A stretch of DNA of 22,415 nt from Verrucomicrobiota bacterium (GTDB taxonomy: Bacteria; Verrucomicrobiota; Verrucomicrobiia; Chthoniobacterales; Terrimicrobiaceae): the NCBI GenBank assembly GCA_026398285.1, contig JAPLTI010000244.1:1-22415 (forward strand). Reading direction: 5' to 3'. Below the pieces are notes generated by a model. It saw only the letters and a program-made list of their open reading frames with translations. It was not told the DNA's origin and did no database searches. Positions 1 through 6,801 of this stretch are shown here, piece by piece. Both the position numbers and the translations under genes were made by a program. The stretch's first letter is position 1, and every line of letters begins with the position of its first letter.

Positions 1-63
1 GGAAAGTTTTCACTTTGGAGTTTTCAGTTTTCAGCTAAGGCAAAGAGGGGGGGAAGATATACA

Positions 64-522
64 TCAGTCTGCATGAATTTGGAATTTGGCGGACAGATAT
101 TTTTCAAAGCCAACTATGCCTTCTAGGAGTTCGGGAGTCCACCGGCGGCATAAGGTGAAGGACTCGGCCAAATCCTCACCGGCGTAGTCGTGGACAATCA
201 TGTTCCGAAGTTGTTTGATTTTGCGGAAATTTGCCGCTGAGCCAATGATACTGCGTTTTTCGGCTTTTTGAAGGATGTCGAGAAGGGTTCCAGGCTCTTC
301 GAGTTCAAATGCTACCAAGGTGCGGAGGGATTTGTTGACAAGCAGGTCGGCGGTGCGGGCGAAGCGGCTCATGAACGCCTCGACACGCTCGCTCCAGAGG
401 TCTTCGGCAGCGGGGTGGTCAGGTAGCTCCGCGCAGTTCTTGAGTGACTCGTGGAGATGGGTGGACATGCGGCGCAGATCATTCAACTCGGCGCGGAGTT
501 GCTCAGAGGACTCGGATTTCAT
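64..522 (-). CDS. hepT: HepT-like toxin of an MNT/HepT toxin-antitoxin pair
   Basis: A 152-residue, mostly helical protein of the HepT/DUF86 (HEPN) type. The HEPN RNase signature R-x4-H-x-Y is present as RNMIVHDY, with R106, H111 and Y113; these residues form the RNase site in characterised HepT toxins. Its ATG overlaps the stop codon of the nucleotidyltransferase gene just upstream by 4 bases (ATGA, 519-522), so the two are translationally coupled in the usual antitoxin-first order. In studied pairs MntA modifies HepT near this motif and blocks its RNase activity. The family call is firm; activity in this organism is inferred. The gene ends 63 bases from the window edge. Confidence 0.85.
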   Translation of the reverse strand: MKSESSEQLRAELNDLRRMSTHLHESLKNCAELPDHPAAEDLWSERVEAFMSRFARTADLLVNKSLRTLVAFELEEPGTLLDILQKAEKRSIIGSAANFRKIKQLRNMIVHDYAGEDLAESFTLCRRWTPELLEGIVGFEKYLSAKFQIHAD

Positions 523-800
523 AGTCGAATCGCTCGAGACTCGATAGACCGCACAAAGGCATTCGGTCGGCCATTATCAATGACGAGGTCGATTTTGCGC
601 AGCCCAAGGGCATCTTCAAGTTCGCAGGCAATGTCCAAGCGGTCCGAGAGGGTGAGGCGTTTTGAGCGGACGAGGAGGTCGATATCACCACCAAGGGCCT
701 GATCGTTGGCCATTGAGCCGAAGAGACTCACTATGGCGGCGGGGTCGCGGGCCTGTATGGCTTTGCGAATACTGAGAGCTTCGTCTTGGCTGATGCGCAT
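519..800 (-). CDS. mntA: MntA-like minimal nucleotidyltransferase (antitoxin)
   Basis: A 93-residue protein of the minimal nucleotidyltransferase (MNT, pol-beta superfamily) type. The catalytic pattern is intact: FGS (G28, S29), then GGDIDLLV with metal-binding D39 and D41, and a third acidic residue, D71, in KIDLVI. Length and the C-terminal FVRSIESRAIRL are normal for the short MNT partners of HepT. In characterised pairs MntA AMPylates the HepT toxin. The start is the only ATG/GTG/TTG in the frame; the frame stays open upstream to about 946 without a start codon (see findings). It overlaps hepT by 4 bases. Confidence 0.85.
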   Translation of the reverse strand: MRISQDEALSIRKAIQARDPAAIVSLFGSMANDQALGGDIDLLVRSKRLTLSDRLDIACELEDALGLRKIDLVIDNGRPNAFVRSIESRAIRL

Positions 801-910
801 AGGGTTATATTGGCAGTTGCAGCGGTAGTCTTCAAGGATTTTTTGAAAACCACGAGCGTCGGGGATGGTGATCTTGTAAAGGGTATTGCGTCGAGCCTTT
901 TCTAAATTTC

Positions 911-985
911 CCTGTGTCGTTGTGGCTCTGTGAGAGAAGTTTCAGTGGTTTGGAGTGGTTCTCACAGAGGCGCGGAGACACGGAG
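911..985. repeat. Inverted repeat, HRGHREHR-type dispersed element
   Basis: CTCTGTGAGA at 926-935 is exactly complementary to TCTCACAGAG at 960-969. The arms extend imperfectly outward (CCTGTGTCGTTGTGG on the left, CGCGGAGACACGG on the right) around a ~24-base spacer. The words CTCTGTG and GGAGACACGG are typical of dispersed repeats in environmental bacteria whose chance translations read NHRGHREHR. Related words recur at 8363-8402. Confidence 0.6.
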
Positions 986-1130
986 GTTGAGCAGCATAGG
1001 CAGAATTGTTTTCTGAAATTCTGTTCATTTTGTCAAAAACAGGAATTGGCAGAATCATGGACTGCAAAATCATTTTTTGGGTCTGGCGAACTACTCTTGT
1101 TGGGAGTTTATTGAACCCACATCGGTCGAG

Positions 1131-1210
1131 GGGGGGGGCGACGGCGCCTTAGGGAAAGCGCGCTCCCCGGGACCAAGCGCGCCACCTGTAGCGGCTGTCT
1201 ATGACACCTG
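1131..1210 (+). repeat. Palindromic repeat unit, copy 1 (left of hicBA)
   Basis: Contains GGCGACGGCGCCTTAGGG, AAGCGCGC and CTGTAGCGGCTGTCTATGAC (1186-1205). The core TGTC-TAT-GACA can fold back on itself. The same order of words recurs at 1912-1980 on the other side of hicBA, so the two copies form direct repeats around the toxin-antitoxin module. Copy 1 carries an extra ~15 bases (TCCCCGGGACCAAGC) between the AAGCGCGC word and the palindrome. Confidence 0.65.
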
Positions 1211-1295
1211 AGCACCTTTGCGGAATTGTAACGCTGTAACTGCGGGCATACCCGCGACTACGGCGGGCAAAAGTAAAAAGTTGAAAAAATTGAGG

Positions 1296-1323
1296 TTGAC
1301 AGTATAAAAATTGCACATATCAA
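1296..1323 (+). promoter_or_regulatory. Possible hicBA promoter
   Basis: A consensus -35 box TTGACA (1296-1301) is followed after 16 bases by TATCAA (1318-1323). Transcription would then start at about 1330, the A of the hicB ATG, implying a leaderless mRNA; no Shine-Dalgarno sequence is visible. The -35 box is strong and the -10 box weak. Confidence 0.35.
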
Positions 1324-1329
1324 AAGACC

Positions 1330-1533
1330 ATGACTTTCACAGCTATTTTAACGGAAGATCCAGACGGGGGCTATGTGGCTTTGAATCCTGAAACAGGAAC
1401 AACCACACAGGGCGATAATTTTCAAGAGGCATTGGCCAATCTTAAAGAAGCAACGCAACTTTATTTAGAGGAGTTTCCCGTCCCAGTGCCGAGGCCTTCT
1501 TTGATGACAACATTTGATTTGGCATATGCCTAA
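1330..1533 (+). CDS. hicB: HicB-like antitoxin, short form
   Basis: A 67-residue HicB-family protein. The N-terminal FTAILTEDPDGGYVAL is the typical first strand-turn-strand of the partially degraded RNase H fold, followed by a helix (FQEALANLKEATQLYLEEF). No C-terminal ribbon-helix-helix or helix-turn-helix DNA-binding domain follows, so this is the short HicB type; autoregulation may depend on something else. The end overlaps hicA. Role by family: binds and neutralises the HicA mRNA interferase. The B-before-A order is the less classical but common one. Confidence 0.85.
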   Translation: MTFTAILTEDPDGGYVALNPETGTTTQGDNFQEALANLKEATQLYLEEFPVPVPRPSLMTTFDLAYA

Positions 1534-1744
1534 ACTGCCTCGCATTAGCGGAAAAGAATGCATTTCCGTTCTTAAAACATTGGGATTCGAGGAGGCTCGG
1601 CAGAAGGGAAGCCATGTAGTTTTAAAGATGGGTGAATCTGGTTGTGTGGTGCCAATGCATCACGAACTCCGAACCGGAACACTGCATGGGATTTTAAAGC
1701 AGGCAGGCATTTCTCGTGAAGAATTTATACAGGCCATGAGGTAA
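1526..1744 (+). CDS. hicA: HicA-like mRNA interferase toxin
   Basis: A 72-residue HicA (YcfA/DUF1874-type dsRBD fold) toxin. It has the standard opening MPKLPRISGKE, the catalytic histidine in KGSHVVL (H30), and the conserved VVPMHHELRTGTLHGILKQAGI block near the C-terminus. The frame could also start at 1514, but the ATG at 1526 gives the family-typical N-terminus and an 8-base overlap with hicB. HicA toxins cleave mRNA and are held inactive by HicB. All key residues are present, so an active toxin is likely. Confidence 0.88.
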   Translation: MPKLPRISGKECISVLKTLGFEEARQKGSHVVLKMGESGCVVPMHHELRTGTLHGILKQAGISREEFIQAMR

Positions 1745-1838
1745 GTCGGTTGCCTCAGAAAGCAAAATTCGGGGAAATTATTTGTATAAAAATGCTAATT
1801 TTGTCTAAAAAAGGCAAAATCATTTAAGCTATGCAATC

Positions 1839-1886
1839 AAAAGCCTCGGCAGGCGTGAGAATAACAATATCGCGACGGCTTTTTTG
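1839..1886 (+). terminator. Possible terminator after hicBA
   Basis: AAAAGCC (1839-1845) pairs with GGCTTTT (1878-1884), with inner TCG/CGA pairing, and a T-run follows. The loop is long (about 30 bases) and the structure lies ~95 bases beyond the hicA stop, so this is a weak call. Confidence 0.3.
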
Positions 1887-1911
1887 CGGGTAATGTCGTT
1901 TCTGGAGTGGG

Positions 1912-1980
1912 GTGGGGCGCACCCGACGGCACCTGAGGGCAAGCGCGCCCCCTGTAGCGGCTATCTATGACTGCCGAGGC
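1912..1980 (+). repeat. Palindromic repeat unit, copy 2 (right of hicBA)
   Basis: GGCGCACCCGACGGCACCTG, GGGCAAGCGCGCC and CTGTAGCGGCTATCTATGAC (1952-1971), then TGCCG. It matches copy 1 at 1131-1210 in word order and in most bases of the 20-base core, in the same orientation. Confidence 0.65.
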
Positions 1981-2059
1981 TCGCAAATGATCGTAATTGG
2001 TCATTTTTGGTTAGATACTTGACGAGATGCATGCGATTTTGCCCAATGATTGTTCAGAA

Positions 2060-2115
2060 ACGAACGGGCGCTGCGCGTTTGGAGGGAAACTAACCACGGA
2101 TTTCCGTGCGACTCC
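2060..2115. repeat. Partial third copy of the ~168-bp structured repeat
   Basis: GGGCGCTGCGCGTTTGGAGG followed by AACTAACCACGGATTT closely matches one end of the longer repeats at 8194-8362 and (reverse strand) 21298-21464. The unit breaks off after a short CACGGA-TT-TCCGTG hairpin (2095-2108), where the full copies continue for another ~120 bases. It lies just downstream of the GT2 gene that ends at 2145. Confidence 0.55.
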
Positions 2116-2144
2116 TGCGGGCCAGAATCTTTGGTGTGGGAAGC

Positions 2145-3311
2145 CTATCTTCTTTTTGACGGTTTTTCGTCGATTCCTAAGTAACTGAAGACGAGGCTGA
2201 ATATGAGGGTTTGGAGGCCAAGGGAGACGAGTGTCCGGCCGGCGATGACGGGGCGGGTGTTGGCGAGGGGGTCCAGGTTTCCAAAACCTGCTGTGGCCCA
2301 GTCTAAAAGCGTCAGCGAAATCAGCCCAAAGCCTGCAAGGAGGATGGCTAAGCCGCTGAGGAGGCCTTTTTCCAAAGTAAAGAAACTGAATGCCCTGGAG
2401 AGGATGTGATTGGGCGGGAGAAAGCCGCGTGTGTAGGCAAAAATGCGGACGAATCCAGCGAGTAGAACCATTTGGTAGCCGAATTGCACGAGCAAGCTGG
2501 CCATTTCCAAGGTATTGAGATCGAAATTGACGCCTTGGAGCGTGATTGGGCCGAGCATTAATCGGGCAAAAAAGCCTGCGCCGGTTACCAGCATGACTAG
2601 GCCGGGGTAGAGGAGGAGCCACCCCGGAGAGAAGAGGAGCATGAAGCGGAGGTGGCGCCAGCCGTCGCGCCAACTGCGGAGGTGTGGCGGGCGGGATCGG
2701 CCGTCTTTATGGAGCGTGATGGGCACTTCTTCGATGCGAAGTCCGCGCAGTGAGGCTTTGATGACCATCTCACTGGCGAATTCCATGCCAGTGGTGCGGA
2801 GGTCTAGTTTGTGAAAAGCTTCCTTGGTGAGAGCGCGGAGGCCGCAGTGGAAATCGTGGGCGGGGCAGCTGAAGAGGAGTCGACCGATGAAGGTGAGGGC
2901 CGGGTTGCCGATCCAGCGGTGTTTCCAAGGCATGGCGCCGGGGATGATCTTTCCACCGCCTGCAGGCATACGGCAGCCCATGACGAGGTCGGCGCCGGCG
3001 CGGAGTTTCTCGACGAAGGGTTTGATCTCGGCAAAGTCGTAGCTGCGGTCTGAGTCGCCCATGATGAGGAATCGTCCTTGGGCGGCTTCCATTCCGGTTC
3101 GAAGGGCATTGCCATAGCCTTTTTCAGGGACATCGACAACGCGGGCACCGAGCTTGCGGGCTATGTCTTGTGAGCCATCGGTGCTGCCGTTGTCGGCGAT
3201 GAGGATTTCACCTTCGACTCCGGCCTTTGAAAGCCCTCGTTGGGCTGCGGCAATGCAATCGGCCAGTGTTTCAGCCTCATTGAGGCAGGGCATGAGGATC
3301 GTGACTTCCAT
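2145..3311 (-). CDS. Polyprenyl-phosphate sugar synthase-like GT2 glycosyltransferase
   Basis: A 388-residue membrane-anchored GT2 (GT-A fold) enzyme of the dolichol-/polyprenyl-phosphate mannose or glucose synthase type. Residues 1-215 form the catalytic domain: opening VTILMPCLNEAETL, nucleotide-binding D40 in ADNGSTDGS, and the metal-binding D-x-D at 86-88 (GDSDRS). The block TTGMEFASEMVIKA and EVPITLHKDGRS is characteristic of the DPM1/GtrB-like group. Residues ~222-380 hold about four hydrophobic segments, as in membrane-embedded synthases. The predicted reaction transfers a sugar from an NDP-sugar to a lipid phosphate on the cytoplasmic face. It lies 7 bases downstream of the STT3-like gene and is almost certainly co-transcribed, suggesting it makes that protein's sugar donor. 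The sugar cannot be read from sequence. Confidence 0.85.
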   Translation of the reverse strand: MEVTILMPCLNEAETLADCIAAAQRGLSKAGVEGEILIADNGSTDGSQDIARKLGARVVDVPEKGYGNALRTGMEAAQGRFLIMGDSDRSYDFAEIKPFVEKLRAGADLVMGCRMPAGGGKIIPGAMPWKHRWIGNPALTFIGRLLFSCPAHDFHCGLRALTKEAFHKLDLRTTGMEFASEMVIKASLRGLRIEEVPITLHKDGRSRPPHLRSWRDGWRHLRFMLLFSPGWLLLYPGLVMLVTGAGFFARLMLGPITLQGVNFDLNTLEMASLLVQFGYQMVLLAGFVRIFAYTRGFLPPNHILSRAFSFFTLEKGLLSGLAILLAGFGLISLTLLDWATAGFGNLDPLANTRPVIAGRTLVSLGLQTLIFSLVFSYLGIDEKPSKRR

Positions 3312-3318
3312 TTTGAGT

Positions 3319-5751
3319 TTAATTTCCGCTTTCGCCGGCCTTTAAAACGGCCTCGGCTTCGGTTCTGGCACCGCGTTGGGCGAGGAGCTGCGCTCCGCGC
3401 TGGGCGATCTGGCGGCGGACTTCGGGGGCGGTGCCGTTCATGGAAAGGATGAATTGGTTTTGGGCATCGCTGAAGCGTTTTTGATCCACATAGAGGTCAG
3501 CGAGTTCCATGCGGACAGCATTGCTGGCGGGGGAGCGGTCGAGTATGCCCTTGAGCATGATCTCGGCGGCGACGGGATTGCCTTCCGAGATGCGCAGAAA
3601 GCGGGCGAGGTGAAATTCGGCTTCCTCCTTCGTTTGGTCCGGCACGATTTCGAGCATGAGGACATCTTGTTTCAGCGCGTTCGTCAGGAAATTTTTAGGA
3701 TACGGGATCGGGCGGGCCCACTGCGGGAGGATTTTTTTGAAAAGGGCGCGCTGTCCGAATGAGTTCTCAAGGGATTTTCCTGGAACAGGATTTGGGTAAA
3801 GAATTTGAAAATATGGGCCGATAAAGTTCTCCCATGTCATGAGCGAGACATGGGTGATGCCGTGTTCCTTAAACATGGCAAGCGCCTCCTCGTCGGATTG
3901 GGCGTTGAGCATCTTGGCAGCGGATTTAAGTCCGTCCACATTTTCCCAGTAAAGTGTTCCGATTGTTTTAAACCCACCAAGTGTGGAAAGTAGGCACGAG
4001 CTGTTTGGGCTGCTCAGGAGGACTACAGGTTTTCCATTCGCATTTTGCAGGATGGTTTTTGCCATGTCGCGATGCAGTAGCGCAAGAAGTTGACCAGAGC
4101 CGACCTGCATGTTCTGTTTGCTATTGTATTGCTGCCAAAAAGGCATGAGCATGCCATTCACGGTATCGACAGAAAAGAGGTAGGCTGCACCGAACAAGGC
4201 AATCGCCGCACCAACTCGGAAGGCCGGGAGGCGAGGCACCAAGCGCCAGAGTTGAGGAATGACAAGCGCGGCCAAGGCAATGTAAAGCGGACCATTCAGC
4301 ATTCCCCAGCGCACCTGATAAATTTGCATCGCCGTGATGGCCAAAATAGGAATGCAGAGAAAAATGAAGACCCCTTTTGTCGCGGAATTTACATTTTTAA
4401 GGAAGGCGATGATCAGCGAGGCCAGAAGGAATACCGGGAAAAGCCCGAAGGCTACTTTCCAAGTGATGGCGCCCATTTGAATTCGCGTCAAAAGCGGTAG
4501 CAACTCGGCGATATTCTTCCAAAGGCCGCCCATAAAGGGATCACCAGGGATGTAAACAGATGGGCCGAGGGTCAGAATGACGATTGGAAGGACGGCGCAG
4601 GCTCCAAGCGGCAAGAGGAGTTTTTTCCATGGGAAGGGGGCTTTTCCTGATTGCAGGTCATTGATCCAGCGCGTGACCTCAAAAATGATCCATCCGCCTC
4701 CCAGCCACGCCAAAGCGTAGAGTGGGTGGTTTACTTCCAAACGCATCCCGAGGTCGTTGGGAAAATACTCTAAAATGTAAAAACCCAAGCTGCCAGAGGC
4801 CGTGGTTATGGCCCAGAGTCTCCAGAGCTCCGGGTGATATTGGCAACCTTGCCGCGCTGCTTTTTTGATAAACAGCGATGCCGTGACAATGGCACCCAGA
4901 CCAACTCCCACGGCAACAAATGCAGCAGAAAACCCGCTGATCCAAAGTGCTGCAGCGCCGCTGACGCCGGAAAAAATCATGCCGTGCCGCGCTTGTTTCA
5001 GCGAGGTGGGGATAATGAATGCCGTGCCATCGGGTTTTTGCACCCAGCCCGCGCCGGCCCAGGCGATGCCGAAAATGATGCCCATGAGGGCGAATGCGGT
5101 AATGCCGTGGTGGTCGGGATACGCGGGCAGGAAGCCTTCGTAGAACGAAGCGGTGGTGATCATTCCGATCGCCAGCACCGATCCGCAGAGCGGGCCGAAA
5201 CGCCGGGCGGAGAGAGTTGCAAAGAGGGCAAGGGCTGCGATGAGAAGAAGGGGATTTGCCCAGATCGATGCGCGAAAAATGCTGTTTCGAAGCGTGTCGC
5301 CGGAGAAGTGGCGGTGGAGTTCGCCGAGGCCTCGCAGATACCAAGCGAAGGCGGAGTTCCAGTGAACCTCGCGTCCCTCTGGAGCGTTGTCCATGTCTGT
5401 TTTGCGCATTTGCCATTCGCCATTTTTACCCAGGTGCTCCGCATGGCGGTTCCACACATATCCGTCGAAGGCGATCTCGAGAAGCGGCACGGGGAGGACT
5501 TCCGTGGGTTTGGCATTCGGGCCGTCGAGTTCGCGGCAGAGCCGCACGGTCACGCTGTCGATGAGGAAAGCGTGGAAGAAAACATAGCCCATGCAGATGA
5601 GCAGGATGGCGTAGAATCCGCTCCAGGATAGGATCCGCGCGAGGGGCGTTGGCGCTGGCTCGGGCGGTGTAGCAGTCGGCGTGGTGTCCGTTTCCGCCGC
5701 GCTGCGGGATTTAGCGCTTTGTTTTTTAGAAGATTTTTTTGAGGAGTCCAA
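3319..5751 (-). CDS. STT3/AglB-like polytopic membrane protein with TPR-like tail
   Basis: An 810-residue protein: a Lys/Ser/Pro-rich cytoplasmic N-terminus (1-38), a membrane domain with about a dozen hydrophobic segments (42-530), a soluble domain (545-700) and a helical TPR-like tail (705-805). The first external loop has FDGYVWNRHAEHL (D96) and TDMDNAPEGREVHW (119-131), and a later loop has YPDHHGI (D213, H214, H215); both resemble the metal- and lipid-donor-binding motifs of STT3/AglB oligosaccharyltransferases. MRLEVNHP (336-343) sits where those enzymes carry a conserved acidic loop. The WWDYG sequon-binding motif is not found; the soluble domain instead has VVLLSSPNSS (576-585). The start is a TTG, with an in-frame stop three codons upstream and no Shine-Dalgarno. 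A GT-C glycosyltransferase using a lipid-linked sugar is inferred; O-linked or lipid targets are alternatives to N-glycosylation. Confidence 0.65.
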   Translation of the reverse strand: MDSSKKSSKKQSAKSRSAAETDTTPTATPPEPAPTPLARILSWSGFYAILLICMGYVFFHAFLIDSVTVRLCRELDGPNAKPTEVLPVPLLEIAFDGYVWNRHAEHLGKNGEWQMRKTDMDNAPEGREVHWNSAFAWYLRGLGELHRHFSGDTLRNSIFRASIWANPLLLIAALALFATLSARRFGPLCGSVLAIGMITTASFYEGFLPAYPDHHGITAFALMGIIFGIAWAGAGWVQKPDGTAFIIPTSLKQARHGMIFSGVSGAAALWISGFSAAFVAVGVGLGAIVTASLFIKKAARQGCQYHPELWRLWAITTASGSLGFYILEYFPNDLGMRLEVNHPLYALAWLGGGWIIFEVTRWINDLQSGKAPFPWKKLLLPLGACAVLPIVILTLGPSVYIPGDPFMGGLWKNIAELLPLLTRIQMGAITWKVAFGLFPVFLLASLIIAFLKNVNSATKGVFIFLCIPILAITAMQIYQVRWGMLNGPLYIALAALVIPQLWRLVPRLPAFRVGAAIALFGAAYLFSVDTVNGMLMPFWQQYNSKQNMQVGSGQLLALLHRDMAKTILQNANGKPVVLLSSPNSSCLLSTLGGFKTIGTLYWENVDGLKSAAKMLNAQSDEEALAMFKEHGITHVSLMTWENFIGPYFQILYPNPVPGKSLENSFGQRALFKKILPQWARPIPYPKNFLTNALKQDVLMLEIVPDQTKEEAEFHLARFLRISEGNPVAAEIMLKGILDRSPASNAVRMELADLYVDQKRFSDAQNQFILSMNGTAPEVRRQIAQRGAQLLAQRGARTEAEAVLKAGESGN

Positions 5752-5788
5752 GGTGCGTCACTTTAAAAACCGGGACACAAAAAGAAAG

Positions 5789-5829
5789 CTCGAAAACCCA
5801 GCTTTGCAATGGGTGAGGGCGTTTGTTTA
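5789..5829 (+). repeat. Duplicated osmC promoter segment, copy A
   Basis: A 41-base segment starting CTCGAAAACCCAGCTTTGCA matches 6751-6791 at 39 of 41 positions. It contains the same TTGCAA -35-like box (5804-5809), but the sequence at the -10 position is TAAACG instead of TAGAAT. It precedes the truncated osmC copy. Confidence 0.8.
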
Positions 5830-5838
5830 AACGAACGG

Positions 5839-6027
5839 ATGGAAACTTTGCGTTGTAGACTCGGCGACCTGTTCTCACCAATTGGTCTCGTAGCTGCATC
5901 TCTAGACACCTGTATGCTGAATATCATCGGTGCAGTCGCGCGTCGGCACGGAATCGACATTGGGAAGACAACGGTGAAGGTGCTCAAGGAGATGAGTGCA
6001 CGGGTAGCAAAGTTAAATATTCATTGA
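5839..6027 (+). pseudogene. Truncated, internally deleted osmC copy
   Basis: A degenerate partial duplicate of the osmC gene at 6802-7212. From the ATG at 5839 the frame reads METLRCRLGD, skips about 25 residues of the intact protein, then follows it closely through SLDTCMLNIIGAVARRHG and GKTTVKVLKEM before ending at KLNIH. It keeps the first cysteine region but lacks the C-terminal ~45 residues with the second active-site cysteine. Homology stops at about 6015, some 30 bases before the higB ATG. Disulfide-type peroxidase function is not possible without the second cysteine, so I treat it as a relic. Confidence 0.75.
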
Positions 6028-6047
6028 AAAACATACGACATAGTCAT

Positions 6048-6371
6048 ATGGAATTTATAGAGTCTGCTGAGTTCACAAAACAGATCACCCGGTTTCCAGA
6101 TGAAGACTATCGAGCTTTCCAAATCGATCTCGCGAGCGACCCCTTGCAAGGCGCTGTCATGCGGGGATGTGGAGGCTTTCGGAAGGCCCGCATGGCGTTT
6201 CCCAGCGCCGGAATTGGTAAGAGCGGCGGTGCGCGTGTGATTTACCTGCACAACCCAGAAAGAGACGAAATCCACCTTGTTGCAATCTATGGCAAAAGTT
6301 CCAAAACATCTCTCACCCAAGCCGAGCAAAACGCGCTCCGGAAAATTGCGCACCAAATCCGAAATTCTTGA
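6048..6371 (+). CDS. higB: HigB/RelE-like toxin
   Basis: A 107-residue RelE/ParE-superfamily toxin of the HigB-2-like type. It begins MEFIESAEFTKQI, has the mid-domain GCGGFRKARMAF (basic residues R45, K46, R48), the family-typical core GGARVIYLHN followed by IHLVAIYGKSSKTSLTQAE (strand plus C-terminal helix), and ends ALRKIAHQIRNS. The frame opens at a TTG at 6024, but the ATG at 6048 gives the usual N-terminus. Ribosome-dependent mRNA cleavage is the known role of relatives. The gene for its partner lies immediately downstream and overlaps it. The pair sits between a broken and an intact osmC copy. Confidence 0.8.
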   Translation: MEFIESAEFTKQITRFPDEDYRAFQIDLASDPLQGAVMRGCGGFRKARMAFPSAGIGKSGGARVIYLHNPERDEIHLVAIYGKSSKTSLTQAEQNALRKIAHQIRNS

Positions 6372-6687
6372 GGCTCTGCAGGACATGCCTTTTGATGGCG
6401 GGGACTTGGTCGCCTCGGCCACTCAATTCTCGGAAGCCCTGCAGGACTCCCGCAAAGCCACATTGCGCCGCGCGAGCATCCCAAGACCAGAATCGCTTGA
6501 TGCCAGCCAGATCGCGGACTTGCGCAAGAGCCTTAATCTTAGCCAAGCCGTTTTCGCGGGCTTCCTCGGCGTTCGACCTGCGAGTGTGATGAGCTGGGAG
6601 TATGGTCGACGGCGACCCTCCGGTTCGGCTCTGCGCCTTCTTCAAATCGCGACCCGCCACCCTGAAGTTCTTCTAGAAGTCGCTTGA
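6289..6687 (+). CDS. higA: HigA-like XRE-family antitoxin
   Basis: A 132-residue protein with a C-terminal Cro/C1-type helix-turn-helix: residues ~65-115 include IADLRKSLNLSQAVFAGFLG and VRPASVMSWEYGRRRPSGSA, with the conserved W-E and RRP positions of antitoxins that follow HigB-like toxins. The N-terminal ~60 residues are basic and probably bind the toxin. The start is uncertain: ATG 6289 overlaps higB by 83 bases in another frame, while ATG 6385 lies 13 bases after the higB stop and would give 100 residues. I list the longer form. The role is to neutralise HigB and repress the operon. Confidence 0.75.
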   Translation: MAKVPKHLSPKPSKTRSGKLRTKSEILEALQDMPFDGGDLVASATQFSEALQDSRKATLRRASIPRPESLDASQIADLRKSLNLSQAVFAGFLGVRPASVMSWEYGRRRPSGSALRLLQIATRHPEVLLEVA

Positions 6688-6750
6688 TAACGAAGTGACC
6701 GGTTCGCTGTTGATCGAAGGGTGTGTGAGAGATGGATGCCAAGGCGTCGT

Positions 6751-6795
6751 CTCGAAAACCCAGCTTTGCAATGGGCGAGGGTGTTTGTTTAGAAT
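6751..6795 (+). promoter_or_regulatory. Probable osmC promoter (duplicated segment, copy B)
   Basis: TTGCAA (6766-6771), an 18-base spacer, then TAGAAT (6790-6795). The predicted transcript start is at about 6802, the A of the osmC ATG, so the mRNA may be leaderless. The first 41 bases are nearly identical to 5789-5829 in front of the truncated copy, which supports a conserved regulatory segment. Confidence 0.5.
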
Positions 6796-6801
6796 GCGCG
6801 C

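Larger units (their letters stand above)
801..1329. other. Gene-free spacer with repeats between mntA and hicB
   Basis: No convincing gene in this 529-base stretch. It holds, in order: a coding-looking extension of the mntA frame (801-945, minus) without a start codon; an inverted repeat of the HRGHREHR type (911-985); an AT-rich part with repeated CAGAATCATG-like words (1010-1080); a G-run (1129-1138); a palindromic repeat (1185-1205); a small GCGGG/CCCGC hairpin (1242-1255); and a possible hicB promoter. A 66-codon plus-strand frame at 914-1114 looks like translated repeat. Confidence 0.6.

Noticed and set aside
914..1114. 66-codon plus-strand open frame
   Set aside because: It runs through the inverted HRGHREHR-type arms and AGAATCATG-like words; composition is that of repeat, with no protein-like pattern.
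2011..2673. 220-codon minus-strand frame
   Set aside because: It overlaps the GT2 gene in another frame, is Arg/Pro/His-rich and has no family motifs; its lower part is repeat DNA.
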